Of a stretch of DNA of 64,000 bases, positions 1-8,694 are shown piece after piece; the first letter of the stretch is position 1, and every line of letters starts with the position of its first letter. Both the position numbers and the translations under genes were made by a program. The notes under the pieces are model-generated. The model saw nothing but the letters and a program-made list of their open reading frames with translations, had not been told where the DNA came from and searched no databases. The DNA is from Amycolatopsis alba DSM 44262 (GTDB lineage: Bacteria > Actinomycetota > Actinomycetes > Mycobacteriales > Pseudonocardiaceae): contig NZ_KB913032.1 in NCBI RefSeq assembly GCF_000384215.1, positions 5,972,588-6,036,587 on the forward strand, given 5' to 3'.

Positions 1-39
1 TACCGCCCGTGACGGTGAGCGTCGGACCGCCGACATCCG

Positions 40-720
40 GTGGTCGTACGACGTGGCCGTCCGGCCCGGCCGGACGTGGTTTTCCTGTTGGCGGGACGTC
101 AGCACCGTGTCACCGCCGAGCTGCTCGGCCGGACGGTCCGCGCCGGGTGGCCGGACGCGGTACTGGCCGACGCCGCCGGACTCGGGTGGCTGCCACTGGC
201 TGTCGAACAAGCCAGGGCCTGTCTCGATCACCCCCGACGCCGGAACGATCGAAGTCTTCCAAGCCGTCCTGCGATCCCACGACGGCCATCGTGCTCGCGG
301 CACGGGGGAGCAACGGTTGTGAACGGCTCTACCGACGATCCCTTCACCCTGCGCGCTCGGAACACCGAGGCGTCCGCTTACCAGGGTGCCGGTGACCTGA
401 CCAGGGCGATCACGTTGTTCGAGGCCTCCGTGGAAGACGGCGAGCGCGTGCTGGGTCCTGATCACCCTGACATGCTGAACTCACGGAACGATCTGGCCTG
501 CGCCCGCGGCGTCGCGGGTGATCTGCCGCTCGCGATCCGCCTGCGCGACCGGCCGACCGGCGAAGCGGGCCGGCGTTCACAGTGGAATCGTAGTACCGGA
601 TACAGATCAGGCCTTGCGATATCCGGTGATCCGCGACTACGCGATCACTTCGTCCGCCCACGTCGAGAATCGACCGGATGTCCTGCGCTGTCCCGGTCCT
701 CGAGTGGCCGATGAGGAGTC
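40..720 (+). pseudogene. Decayed remnant of a STAND (NB-ARC)/TPR protein
   Basis: One forward frame keeps two recognisable pieces of a STAND-type ATPase with TPR repeats. Around 76-231 there is a stretch ending in LPLAVEQARACLDH, which resembles the conserved GLPLALEQAAAYL segment of actinobacterial NB-ARC proteins. Around 343-550 there is a kinesin-light-chain/TPR-like stretch containing ERVLGPDHPDMLNSRNDLA. The sequence between and after them is not protein-like, and no start, P-loop or full repeat array is present. The remnant may continue to the left of the window. I read this as a truncated and frameshifted relic; a short functional gene is unlikely. No other gene is visible in 1-841. 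Confidence 0.5.
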
Positions 721-807
721 CCACCGCACGCCGGTCCCGAGATCGCTGACATCGTTGGCAACCACGAACAAAGACGATACGAAGCCATTTGGCTCAATTG
801 TTTGCCT

Positions 808-821
808 GGTCCAGTCCAGTT
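808..821. promoter_or_regulatory. Candidate LysR-regulator site, copy 1
   Basis: GGTCCAGTCCAGTT lies 20 bp ahead of the LysR start. A near-identical copy (GGTCCAGTCCACTT) lies ahead of the protease gene at 1847-1860. Two copies at the two promoters next to a LysR gene suggest autoregulation plus control of the protease. This is inference from the shared sequence. Confidence 0.4.
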
Positions 822-841
822 ATGTCTACTAACGTAGAGGG

Positions 842-1825
842 ATGGAGCTGGAACTGCGCCACTTGCGCATCATGTGCGCGATCGCTGAACTCGGGAGTAT
901 CACGAAGGCGGCGAACACGCTCGGAATGGCGCAGCCTGCACTGACAGCGCAACTGAAACGCATCGAACGGACGCTCGGCGGGAAGCTCTTCCTCCGGGAT
1001 CACACGGGTACCAGGCCGACCGCGCTCGGCCTCCTTGTCCTCGACCGGGCAAAGATGGTGCTCCCCGCCGTGTCGTCGCTGCATGACGAGGCCGCGCGCC
1101 TCGCCCAGCACGCCGGCACCGGCGAGCCGATGACCCTGCGGCTCGGTTCCGCGACGGGACCGATGCTCGGGGCACTCCTGCAACGCCTCGGCACCACCCA
1201 TCCCGACATCCACGTCGCGACGCATACGTCGTGGTCGTCCAACAAACTCGCGGACATGACCCTCGAGGGCGCGCTTGACTTCGCCTTCGTCGGTGTGTGC
1301 GGTGACGCCGGTCCGCCGCCGGAGCCCGGTCTCCGCTGGCGGACGCTCGCACATCATCCGGTGTTCGTGCTGATGTCGGCGCGTGACGAGCGCGCGCAGC
1401 AGAACGAGGTCGAACTCGGTGAACTGGCGGAGGAAAGATGGTGCGCGACGCCGGGGGACGGCTGTTTCGGCGACTGTTTCGCGTCCGCGTGCGCCCGGTC
1501 GGGATTCACGCCGCGTTCGCTGTACGAGACCGACGTGCTGACCTGTATCGAGATGGTCGAATCGGGGCACGCGGTGGTGCTGTGCCAGCCGCTGTTCCAT
1601 GAGATCCCCGGTATCGTCGCCGTCCCGATCGCCGGGAATCCGTTGAGCTGGCGGAATCTCGTCGGCTGGTCCGAACGGGGGGAGATGGGGCCCTTCGCCG
1701 CGGAGATGATCGCCCTGTCCCGCGCGGTGTACGGCGAACTGATCGACCGGCGGCCGACCTACTCGAAGTATCTCGAGTTGAACCCTGGTTACGGCGTGGA
1801 CTACACGGATGCCGGAGTGCGCTGA
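842..1825 (+). CDS. LysR family transcriptional regulator
   Basis: This is a 327-aa LysR-type regulator. The N-terminal winged helix-turn-helix occupies about residues 3-62 (LRHLRIMCAIAELGSITKAA, then AQPALTAQLKRIERTLG), and the rest is a periplasmic-binding-protein-like effector domain of about 90-300. The length is normal for the family. The ATG at 842 has only a weak purine run (AGAGGG) directly ahead of it. The next gene in the same direction is a secreted serine protease. Both genes are preceded by the same GGTCCAGTCCA element, so the protease is the likely target. The effector cannot be told from sequence. Confidence 0.9.
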   Translation: MELELRHLRIMCAIAELGSITKAANTLGMAQPALTAQLKRIERTLGGKLFLRDHTGTRPTALGLLVLDRAKMVLPAVSSLHDEAARLAQHAGTGEPMTLRLGSATGPMLGALLQRLGTTHPDIHVATHTSWSSNKLADMTLEGALDFAFVGVCGDAGPPPEPGLRWRTLAHHPVFVLMSARDERAQQNEVELGELAEERWCATPGDGCFGDCFASACARSGFTPRSLYETDVLTCIEMVESGHAVVLCQPLFHEIPGIVAVPIAGNPLSWRNLVGWSERGEMGPFAAEMIALSRAVYGELIDRRPTYSKYLELNPGYGVDYTDAGVR

Positions 1826-1846
1826 CCTGCGCGGAAGTTGTCGAAA

Positions 1847-1860
1847 GGTCCAGTCCACTT
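1847..1860. promoter_or_regulatory. Candidate LysR-regulator site, copy 2
   Basis: GGTCCAGTCCACTT lies about 100 bp upstream of the protease start and matches 13 of 14 bases of the element before the LysR gene. It runs into a small dyad (TCCACttgGTGGA) typical of LysR boxes. Confidence 0.4.
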
Positions 1861-1958
1861 GGTGGATATGACCTAAATGGTATGTACCTTTTGTAGCAGG
1901 CGCCTCGTACCGTCTGGACGAGATCTTCTTCCGGAACGTCGCTGAGGGAACGCCTGAA

Positions 1959-3287
1959 ATGAACCGAAAGATCGTAGCGGCCGCCGCGGCGGCCCTGACC
2001 GGCGCGGGCCTGGTCACGGCCGTCGCGCTGACGCCGAGCGCCAGCGCCGGGCAGACCGTCACGGCCGCAGACCAGGTCCAGTCGGAGATCGTCGCGGCCC
2101 TGTCGCGCGACCTGAAGATCAGCCCGGAGCAGGCCAGGTCCCGCCTCGCGGAAGAGCAGAAGGCGGCGCTCGCCGACAGTGCTCTCAAGACCCGGCTCGG
2201 TCCGTCCTACGCCGGATCGTGGCTGGACGCGGCCGGGACCAACCTGACCGTCGCGGTCACCGACGCGGCGCTGGAGGGCACCGTCCGTGCGGCAGGCGCG
2301 ACCCCGAAGACCGTCGCGCGGAGTGCCGCCCAGCTCGACGCGGCGAAGCGGTCGTTGGACGCCAAGGGAACCAGCGCGCCGAAGAACGTGCCGGGCTGGT
2401 ACGTCGACACCACCACCAACTCGATCGTCGTGCTGGCCCACGCCGGTGGCGAGGCCGCCGCGAAGTCGTGGGCGACCGCGTCCGGGGTGCGCGCCGACGC
2501 GGTGCGGGTCGAAACCAGCACCGAAAGCCCGGTCCCGCTGATCGACGTCATCGGCGGGAACGCCTACACCTTCGGTTCGGGCCGGTGCTCGATCGGCTTC
2601 TCGGTCGAGGGCGGCTTCGTGACCGCCGGGCACTGCGGCACCACCGGCACGCGGACCTCGAACCCGAGCGGGACCGTCGCGGGCTCCACCTTCCCCGGCA
2701 ACGACTACGCGTGGGTCCGGGTCGACGCGGGCAACACCCCGCAGCCGCTGGTGAACCGCTACCCCGGCACCGTGCCGGTGGCGGGTTCGCAGGAGGCCGC
2801 GATCGGCGCCTCGGTCTGCCGTTCCGGTTCCACCACGGGCTGGCACTGCGGCACCATCCAGCAGAAGAACGCCTCGGTGAGCTACCCGCAGGGCACCGTC
2901 ACCGGCCTCACCCGGACCAACGCCTGCGCCGAACCGGGTGACTCCGGCGGCTCGTGGCTCGCGGGTGACCAGGCCCAGGGCGTCACCTCCGGCGGTTCCG
3001 GCAACTGCACCTCGGGCGGCACGTTCTACTTCCAGCCGGTCTCGGTGATCCTGAGCGTCTACGGCCTGCGGCTGGTGACTTCGGGTTCGAACCCGCCGAG
3101 CAGCACCACCACGACGCCGACCAACACGACGTCGAACCCGCCCACCGGAACCTGGGCGGCCGGTACCACCTACGCCGCGGGTGCGACGGTCACCTACAAC
3201 GGCGTTTCCTACCGCGCCCTCCAGGGGCACACCGCACAGGCAGGTTGGGAGCCGCCGAACGTCCCCGCGCTTTGGGCGCGCGCCTGA
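1959..3287 (+). CDS. Secreted S1 serine protease (streptogrisin/alpha-lytic type) with chitin-binding tail
   Basis: This is a 442-aa pre-pro-protease. A Sec signal peptide covers residues 1-30, with likely cleavage after ASA. An alpha-lytic-type propeptide follows to about 185, and then the S1 domain. The catalytic triad is visible: His225 in VTAGHCG, Asp249 in NDYAWVRVD and Ser329 in GDSGGSW. Paired cysteines around each catalytic region fit streptogrisins. A Ser/Thr/Pro linker (about 370-393) leads to a C-terminal CBM5/12-like module of about 45 residues with aromatic residues (TWAAGTTYAAGATVTYNGVS). The layout matches streptogrisin C, so secretion and binding to chitin or another insoluble polymer are likely. 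The LysR gene upstream is the probable regulator. Confidence 0.93.
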   Translation: MNRKIVAAAAAALTGAGLVTAVALTPSASAGQTVTAADQVQSEIVAALSRDLKISPEQARSRLAEEQKAALADSALKTRLGPSYAGSWLDAAGTNLTVAVTDAALEGTVRAAGATPKTVARSAAQLDAAKRSLDAKGTSAPKNVPGWYVDTTTNSIVVLAHAGGEAAAKSWATASGVRADAVRVETSTESPVPLIDVIGGNAYTFGSGRCSIGFSVEGGFVTAGHCGTTGTRTSNPSGTVAGSTFPGNDYAWVRVDAGNTPQPLVNRYPGTVPVAGSQEAAIGASVCRSGSTTGWHCGTIQQKNASVSYPQGTVTGLTRTNACAEPGDSGGSWLAGDQAQGVTSGGSGNCTSGGTFYFQPVSVILSVYGLRLVTSGSNPPSSTTTTPTNTTSNPPTGTWAAGTTYAAGATVTYNGVSYRALQGHTAQAGWEPPNVPALWARA

Positions 3288-3330
3288 CCGCCTAGCCGTC
3301 CGGGCCACACGCAGGGGTGAGCCCGGACCG

Positions 3331-3365
3331 ACCGCCCCCGACGTCGTCCGTGCGTCGGGGGCGGT
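3331..3365. terminator. Bidirectional hairpin between protease and guanidine exporter
   Basis: Perfect 13-bp arms (ACCGCCCCCGACG at 3331-3343 and its complement at 3353-3365) lie between two convergent genes. A short C/T-rich run follows on the + strand. Confidence 0.65.
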
Positions 3366-3377
3366 CCCCTTTCCGGC

Positions 3378-3692
3378 TCAGTGCAGGACTTTCAGGCCCA
3401 CCACGCAGGCGACGATTCCCACGATCAGCAGGATTCTGGCCAGTGAAACGGTTTCCGCACCGGACCACATGCCGTAGGCGACGGTGAGCGAGGCGCCGAT
3501 CCCGACCCAGACCGCGTAGGCGGTGCCGACCGGGAGATCCTTCATCGCGTAGGCGAGACCCGCCATGCTCGCCACCAGCGTCACGCCGAAGATCACCGAC
3601 GGTACGGGCCGGGAGAATCCTTCGGACTTGCCGAGGGCGGTGGCCCACACGGCTTCCAGAACACCCGAAACAACAAGGACAAGCCACGACAT
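3378..3692 (-). CDS. gdx: SMR family guanidinium exporter (Gdx/SugE type)
   Basis: This is a 104-aa protein with four predicted membrane helices, the normal size for small multidrug resistance proteins. The first helix carries the essential Glu (SGVLEAVWATALG, Glu13), and the WATALGKSEGF stretch is characteristic of the SugE/Gdx branch. The start chosen is the ATG at 3692, 5 bp downstream of GGGAG. A longer frame reaching 3737 would run through a riboswitch and is not used. The guanidine-III riboswitch directly upstream identifies the substrate as guanidinium rather than drugs. Gdx proteins work as antiparallel dimers exchanging guanidinium for protons. Confidence 0.9.
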   Translation of the reverse strand: MSWLVLVVSGVLEAVWATALGKSEGFSRPVPSVIFGVTLVASMAGLAYAMKDLPVGTAYAVWVGIGASLTVAYGMWSGAETVSLARILLIVGIVACVVGLKVLH

Positions 3693-3706
3693 GACGCGCT
3701 CCCAGA

Positions 3707-3750
3707 GTGCCGTCTTGTCGCTGGCCGGGTACGGCACCCACTCGTCCGGG
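3707..3750 (-). promoter_or_regulatory. Guanidine-III (ykkC-III) riboswitch
   Basis: Read on the minus strand, the leader of gdx contains CCGGACGAG, then GTGCCGTACCCGG, then CAGCGACAAGACGGCAC. This reproduces, from memory, the ordered conserved blocks of the guanidine-III class (CCGGACGAG, GCCGUACCCGG, GACAAGACGGC), which folds as a pseudoknot around guanidinium. The last conserved base is only 3 nt from the GGGAG ribosome binding site. That fits translational control by masking and exposing the ribosome binding site. Confidence 0.88.
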
Positions 3751-3849
3751 GACCTCGATCAGGAGGTTCCACGACCAGGATCGCACACTTTCCTTGCGGG
3801 TGCCCGCGGGTTGACGAGGATCACCACCGGGACCGGCCACTGTGGACGG

Positions 3850-5064
3850 TCAGCCGGTCAGCACCTTCGGCGCGGACCAGGCGAGCAAACCCAGTTCCAG
3901 TACGGAGAACCCGATCAGCGCCCACGCGCTCGGCAGCCAGATCAGCGAAATGCCGACGAGCAGGATGGGCAATACCAGTCCGGCGTAGGCGGCGAGGAAC
4001 AGTGCCGCGAGCACCTCGCCGCGCACCGGTGGCTCGGCGAGGGCGGCGACGGTGGCCACCGAGGCGCGGAAACCGAGCCCGACCCCGGCGCCCGCCACGA
4101 TCCCACCCGCGAGGAAGAGCCACAGCTGCGACGCCGTCACCGCGACCGGCAACGCCACCAGCCCGGTCACCATCAGCGCGAGGCCGAGCCGCAGCTGGGT
4201 CCGCCTCGCCAGACCAGTGAAGACCACCTGCGCCCCGGCCGCCGCGACGAACACCGAGAACGACGCGAGACCGGCCAGCATCCGGGAGCTTTCGTGCATG
4301 CCCTGCGCCAGCAACGTCGGTGTCAGCGCCATGAACAGCCCCGTGATCGCGAAGGCCGCGAACGCGCCGATCGCCGCGCCGAAGAAAGCGGGTCGTGCGC
4401 TCGACGGCAGCGAGACGCGTTGTGGCCGGTAAGCGGGCCGCTCTTCGGCGCGTTCCACCGTTTCCGGCACCAGCGCGACCGCGATGGCCGAGGCGAGCAG
4501 CAGCACCAGGAAGAACACGAACGGCGTGGTGAGCGGCTCGGCCGAGTAGCTCGCGAAGATGCCGCCGAACAAGGGGCCGAGCGATAGCCCGCCCATGTTG
4601 ACCACCGTCGCGATCAGCCCGGCCCGGCCGTGGTCCTCGCGCGGCCGGGCGACGGCGCGCAGCTCGGACAGGTGCGCGGTGGCGGTCGCGGTCAGCGCGC
4701 CGATCCCCGCGCCGCCGACGAGCCTGGCCAGGATCAGTCCCGGAACGTCAGGCCAGACCAGGAAGAGCGTCGCGGAAAGCGCCTGGACCAGGGTCGCGGC
4801 GAGGATCACCCGCCGTCGCCCCAGCCAGTCGCTGACGTGACCGGCGAGGTACAGGCTGCCCATCACGCCGACCGCGTACGCCGCGAACACGATGGTCACG
4901 ACGTAGGTCGGGAAGCCGTCACGCTGCTGGTAGAGCACGTAGAGGGGAGTGGGGACGGTGGAGAAGGCCAGTGAGGCGGCGTAGGCGGCCGCGATGACCC
5001 AGAAGCCTCGGCCGTGACTGATCCGCCCGAGCGCGGGACGGGGGAGAGTGGCGCTGTTCAGCAT
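3850..5064 (-). CDS. MFS transporter (DHA1-like)
   Basis: This 404-aa protein has about 12 hydrophobic segments and the MFS signature loop between helices 2 and 3 (GHVSDWLGRRRVI). Proton-coupled efflux of small molecules is the family norm, and the substrate is unknown. I chose the ATG at 5064 (MLNSATLPRPALG) because a longer frame to 5100 would start without a ribosome site inside the divergent promoter region. It is divergent from a LysR gene with 83 bp between the starts. That arrangement usually means the LysR protein controls the transporter. Confidence 0.88.
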   Translation of the reverse strand: MLNSATLPRPALGRISHGRGFWVIAAAYAASLAFSTVPTPLYVLYQQRDGFPTYVVTIVFAAYAVGVMGSLYLAGHVSDWLGRRRVILAATLVQALSATLFLVWPDVPGLILARLVGGAGIGALTATATAHLSELRAVARPREDHGRAGLIATVVNMGGLSLGPLFGGIFASYSAEPLTTPFVFFLVLLLASAIAVALVPETVERAEERPAYRPQRVSLPSSARPAFFGAAIGAFAAFAITGLFMALTPTLLAQGMHESSRMLAGLASFSVFVAAAGAQVVFTGLARRTQLRLGLALMVTGLVALPVAVTASQLWLFLAGGIVAGAGVGLGFRASVATVAALAEPPVRGEVLAALFLAAYAGLVLPILLVGISLIWLPSAWALIGFSVLELGLLAWSAPKVLTG

Positions 5065-5120
5065 GTCTCCACTGTGCGTCCGCGGATCATCCAAGTCCAA
5101 CGAACAATACTGGTCACAGT

Positions 5121-5137
5121 TATCCGAAACTGCGATA
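5121..5137. promoter_or_regulatory. LysR box between MFS and LysR genes
   Basis: TATC-N9-GATA forms an imperfect dyad of the T-N11-A type 10 bp ahead of the LysR start, in the only intergenic space shared with the divergent MFS gene. Confidence 0.4.
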
Positions 5138-5147
5138 ATTCACGGTC

Positions 5148-6050
5148 GTGGAGACCCGTCAGCTCGAATGTTTCGTCGCCGTCGCCGAGGAACTCAGTTT
5201 CACCCGTGCCGCTCGACGGCTGTACGCGGTCCAGTCCACCGTGTCGGCGACGATCCAGGCCCTCGAAGGCGAGCTGGGTGTCAAGCTGTTCGACCGGTCG
5301 ACGAGGCGGGTCGCGCTTTCCGCGGCGGGCACGGTGTTCCTGCCCGAGGCCAAGGCCGCGCTGGAAGCCGTCGACAGGGCGCGCGAGGTGGTCGCCGACG
5401 CCTCCGCCGGCCTGCGCGGCAGTCTCCGCGTCGGCACCTTGACCAGCGTCGGGGACCTCGACCTGCCCGATCTGCTCGGCGCCTTCCACCGGCGGTATCC
5501 GCTGGTGGAACTGCAGGTCACGGTGTCGATCGCCGGATCGACCGGACTGGCGGAGGACCTGCGTCAGGGCAGGCTCGACATCGCCCTGCTCGGGCTGCCC
5601 GAATCCGATCTCGCCGGGCTCGACACCAAGCTGGTCGGCTCGGCGCCGTTCGTCGTCGTGCTGCCCGAGGGCCACCGGCTCCGTGACCGGCGGTCGCTGA
5701 CCTTGGCGGATCTCGCGGGCGAGTCGTTCGTGGACAATCCGCGCGGCTTCGGAAACCGGGTCGCGCTGGACCGTGCCTTCGAGGCGATCGGGACCCCGCG
5801 GCGCGTCGTCGTCGAGGTCGCCGACCTGCGCGCGGTGCCCGCTTATGTGGCCGCGGGGCTCGGCATCGCCGTCGTGCCCGATCTCCGGCTGCTCTCCGGG
5901 GTGCGGACCATCCCGCTCGACGAACCCGGCCTCGCCTGGCCGCTGACCATCGCCACCAGGGGAGGGCGGCCGCCCGGCCGGGCCGTCCGCCTGCTGCTCG
6001 ACCTGATCGACGGCGGCGAGTTCTCCATCGCGATCCCGGTCCGGTCCTGA
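5148..6050 (+). CDS. LysR family transcriptional regulator
   Basis: This is a 300-aa LysR-type regulator. The helix-turn-helix spans residues 2-60 (ETRQLECFVAVAEELSFTRA, VQSTVSATIQALEGELGVKL), followed by the two-lobed effector domain. The GTG at 5148 starts exactly at the canonical METRQLECF N-terminus and has no clear ribosome site, so the mRNA may be leaderless. It is divergent from the MFS exporter gene, its likely target. It converges on a TetR gene with only 2 bp between the stop codons. Confidence 0.9.
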   Translation: METRQLECFVAVAEELSFTRAARRLYAVQSTVSATIQALEGELGVKLFDRSTRRVALSAAGTVFLPEAKAALEAVDRAREVVADASAGLRGSLRVGTLTSVGDLDLPDLLGAFHRRYPLVELQVTVSIAGSTGLAEDLRQGRLDIALLGLPESDLAGLDTKLVGSAPFVVVLPEGHRLRDRRSLTLADLAGESFVDNPRGFGNRVALDRAFEAIGTPRRVVVEVADLRAVPAYVAAGLGIAVVPDLRLLSGVRTIPLDEPGLAWPLTIATRGGRPPGRAVRLLLDLIDGGEFSIAIPVRS

Positions 6051-6052
6051 GT

Positions 6053-6634
6053 TCAGCCGGACAGCAGTGTGCGGGTCGTCCTCGCGACCAGGTCGACGGT
6101 GCGTGGCGGCGGTGCCTCGCCCCGATCGAGGTGTCGCCTGACCGCGGCGTAAGGGAGGTCCACGAGGGCCAGCATCAGCTCGTCGGTGCTCCGGCCGGTC
6201 AGCGGACGCAGCCGTCGGACGACCTTGGTGATCGCCGCGTCCAGACGGTGATTGGCGTCTTCGGCGCGGGCGCGGTCTTCGGCGCTCCAGTCGTCGACGC
6301 CCAGCACGCGATCGCCCCCGTAGAGCAGTTTCCCCTCGGCGGGATGGGCGCGGCACCAGCGGACGACCTGGGCGGCGGCTTCTACGGCGGCCTCCGTGAC
6401 CGGTTCCCGTTCGAGGGCTTCGAGGTAGCCCTGCTGGAAGCGGGTCAGGGTGCGGAACCAGACGGCGGCGAGCAGGGCCGGGCGGCCGGGGAAGCGATGG
6501 TAGATCGATCCGCTTGGCGCGCCGACCTCGCGGGCGACGGCCGACATGGTCACCCCGGCGGCTCCTTCGGTGGCGAAGATCCGTACGGCGGCGTCGAGGA
6601 AGTCGTCGGCGGTGTGCCGCGGTGGCCGTCCCAT
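6053..6634 (-). CDS. TetR family transcriptional regulator
   Basis: This 193-aa protein has an N-terminal TetR helix-turn-helix at about residues 8-55 (DDFLDAAVRIFATEGAAGVT, then GAPSGSIYHRFPGRPALLAA) and a helical ligand-binding C-terminal part. It is divergent from an SRPBCC gene 59 bp away, with a dyad operator between them, so it probably represses that gene and itself. The ligand is unknown. Confidence 0.88.
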   Translation of the reverse strand: MGRPPRHTADDFLDAAVRIFATEGAAGVTMSAVAREVGAPSGSIYHRFPGRPALLAAVWFRTLTRFQQGYLEALEREPVTEAAVEAAAQVVRWCRAHPAEGKLLYGGDRVLGVDDWSAEDRARAEDANHRLDAAITKVVRRLRPLTGRSTDELMLALVDLPYAAVRRHLDRGEAPPPRTVDLVARTTRTLLSG

Positions 6635-6638
6635 TTTC

Positions 6639-6677
6639 AGAGACTATCCTCTACTATGGTTTTAGTGGAAGGTCTCT
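6639..6677. promoter_or_regulatory. TetR operator candidate
   Basis: Outer arms AGAGAC and GTCTCT enclose an imperfect inner dyad (CTACTA...TTAGTGG). They fill the short gap between the divergent TetR and SRPBCC genes. Confidence 0.5.
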
Positions 6678-6693
6678 AGAACTGGGAGGCGCG

Positions 6694-7239
6694 ATGCGCG
6701 TGTGGAACAGGCATTCCCGGATCGTCGACGTGACGCAAGAGCGCGTGGGCGAGCTGATCGACACACTGTCCACTGACGACGACAGGCTTTGGCCCGTCGG
6801 CGCGTGGCCGCCGATGCGGTTCGACCGGCCGCTCGGTGCCGGAGCCGACGGCGGGCACGGGCCGGTGCGGTATCGCGTCGAGTCCTACGAAACCGGGAAG
6901 TCCGTGAGGTTCCGGTTCACCGCGCCCCGCGGCTTCGACGGGTTCCACGAGTTCACGACGCGGGCGACGGAAACCGAGGAGACCGAGCTCGTGCACCTCA
7001 TGGTGCTGAAGCTCCGGAATCCCGCTTGGCTCACGTACCCGCTGCTGTGGCGGCCGATGCACGACGCCTTGCTGGAGGACTGCCTGGACCGTGCCGAGCG
7101 TGAACTCACCGGCACGGTCCGGGCACCCGCTCGCTGGAGCCCTTACGTCCGGCTCTTGCGGAACCTGATCTCCGGCAACAGATTCCGCCGCTTCAGGAAG
7201 AACAGGGTGCCGCCGATGAGCACGACGGCGATCAGGTAA
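6694..7239 (+). CDS. SRPBCC (START-like) domain protein
   Basis: This 181-aa protein of the polyketide-cyclase/START-like SRPBCC superfamily shows the typical N-terminal RHSRIVDVTQERVGELIDTL and the central strand pattern VRYRVESYETGKSVRFRFTA. Such proteins bind hydrophobic ligands; no enzyme activity can be assigned. The ATG at 6694 follows GGGAGG at a good distance. The last 97 bp overlap the 3' end of the convergent mannosyltransferase gene, and the C-terminal 30 residues are basic and low in family similarity. That tail may be recently acquired read-through. The divergent TetR is the likely regulator. Confidence 0.75.
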   Translation: MRVWNRHSRIVDVTQERVGELIDTLSTDDDRLWPVGAWPPMRFDRPLGAGADGGHGPVRYRVESYETGKSVRFRFTAPRGFDGFHEFTTRATETEETELVHLMVLKLRNPAWLTYPLLWRPMHDALLEDCLDRAERELTGTVRAPARWSPYVRLLRNLISGNRFRRFRKNRVPPMSTTAIR

Positions 7240-8582
7240 CCCAGCGCGAGTGACACGGCGCCGCCGTTCGCGGGCGGGAGCAGAACGCCGAACAGCGCGC
7301 TGATCCCGGCGAGGATCCACCGGCCGCGGTCGGTCGTCAGGCTCACGGCGAGCAGGGCGACCGCCCACAGCAGGTACCAAGGCTGCACGACCGGACCGAG
7401 CACCAGCATCGCGGCGAAGGTGAGCCCCGCGCCGTAGAGCGGGTGCATCTTTTCCCGGTAGGTGAGCCACAAAAGCCTCGCCCCGACGGCGAGGCCGAGG
7501 ATCGCGCCGACGAGCGAGAACAGCTTGATCGCGCCGTCGGTGAGATCCGCTTCGAAGATCTTGCCCACCCCGCCGACGAGGAAGCCGAGTTCGTTGGTGG
7601 GCGCCATCCAGCTGTGCACCTGGCCCGAAACCCCGGAGAGTACGCGGATCCAGCCGAACCCGAGCCCGCTGCCGAGCGAGATCGCCACGGTGACCGCCGC
7701 GAATCCGGCGGGCAGCCCGAGCGCCACCGCGACCCGGCCTGACGACGTCGCTCGGCGGAACAGGTCGACGCCGACGAACAGCAGGCCCGCGACGGCCACG
7801 ATCTTGACGTTCGCGCCCGTGCTCACCGCGACCACGCCCGCCGCGATCAGCGCGGGCCGGGCGGCGCCGGTCTTCGCCGCGCCCATGAGGACGAGTTCCA
7901 GCCCGGCCACCATCAGCCCGACCATGAGCCCGTCGTTGTGCACGCCCGCCACGATGTGCCACAGCACCAGCGGGTTGAGCAGGGCCAGCCACAAGGCGAT
8001 CGACGGCGAGACCCCGGCGCGGCGGGCGAGCCGGGGGAGCGCCCACGCCATCAGCGCGATACCGGCCAGCCCCAGCAGGCGGTGCAGCAGCAGGGTCGGG
8101 ACGAAGCCGTCGCCCGCGATGTGGGCGATCGTGCGGGCCAGCGCGACGAACGCCGGACCGTACGGCGCGGGGGTGTCCCGCCAGTAGTGGCTGACCGCGA
8201 GCGTCACCGGCGAGTCGGCGCCGAGCGCCTCCGCAGGTCCCACGAGATAGGTGTCGAACCCCTTGGCCGCTATCAGGCCCTGCGCCAGATAGCTGTTGAT
8301 GTCACCGCTGAACAGCGGGCGCGCGAGAAGCAGCGGCGCGCACCAGGAGGCCGCGATCCAGTGCAGCCGCCGTTCGGGCAGCCAGGCGGCGAGCCGTCCG
8401 ATGCCCAGCCAGGACAGCGCCAGCGTGGCCATGCCGGTGACCCCGAGCGCCACCACCAGCACCGAGGGCAGGCCGATCCCGGAGGTGACCAGCACCAGCA
8501 CGGCGATTCCGAGGAAACCCGACCAGTGCAGCACCGAGATGTTCAGCCCGGTCTTCTCCGGCGCGGGCAAGACGTTCTGCAT
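7143..8582 (-). CDS. Polyprenol-phosphomannose-dependent alpha-1,6-mannosyltransferase (MptB-like, GT-C fold)
   Basis: This 479-aa integral membrane protein has at least ten hydrophobic segments. It carries the DINSYLAQG loop with an acidic residue after the first helices and the SHYWRDTPAPYGPAF segment, both seen in MptA/MptB-type GT-C glycosyltransferases. Those enzymes extend mannan chains of lipomannan/lipoarabinomannan using decaprenyl-phosphomannose on the outer face of the membrane. Assignment to family is solid; the exact acceptor is not known. The gene stands alone, converging with the SRPBCC gene and divergent from a DUF4230 gene. Both neighbours look unrelated. Confidence 0.8.
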   Translation of the reverse strand: MQNVLPAPEKTGLNISVLHWSGFLGIAVLVLVTSGIGLPSVLVVALGVTGMATLALSWLGIGRLAAWLPERRLHWIAASWCAPLLLARPLFSGDINSYLAQGLIAAKGFDTYLVGPAEALGADSPVTLAVSHYWRDTPAPYGPAFVALARTIAHIAGDGFVPTLLLHRLLGLAGIALMAWALPRLARRAGVSPSIALWLALLNPLVLWHIVAGVHNDGLMVGLMVAGLELVLMGAAKTGAARPALIAAGVVAVSTGANVKIVAVAGLLFVGVDLFRRATSSGRVAVALGLPAGFAAVTVAISLGSGLGFGWIRVLSGVSGQVHSWMAPTNELGFLVGGVGKIFEADLTDGAIKLFSLVGAILGLAVGARLLWLTYREKMHPLYGAGLTFAAMLVLGPVVQPWYLLWAVALLAVSLTTDRGRWILAGISALFGVLLPPANGGAVSLALGYLIAVVLIGGTLFFLKRRNLLPEIRFRKSRT

Positions 8583-8694
8583 GCGGCCAAACTACTCCAA
8601 GTGCGGAATCCGGTTCCGCCGATCGTCCGAGAAACCGGTTCCGGCGCTTCGGGACGACGTCCGCCGGGTACTCCCTGCACTGGAGAGGCGGGTG

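Noticed and set aside
1506..3308. A 600-codon minus-strand frame across the LysR and protease genes
   Set aside because: It runs antisense through two well-supported genes with signal peptide and catalytic triad, and its own translation is low-complexity Arg/Gly.
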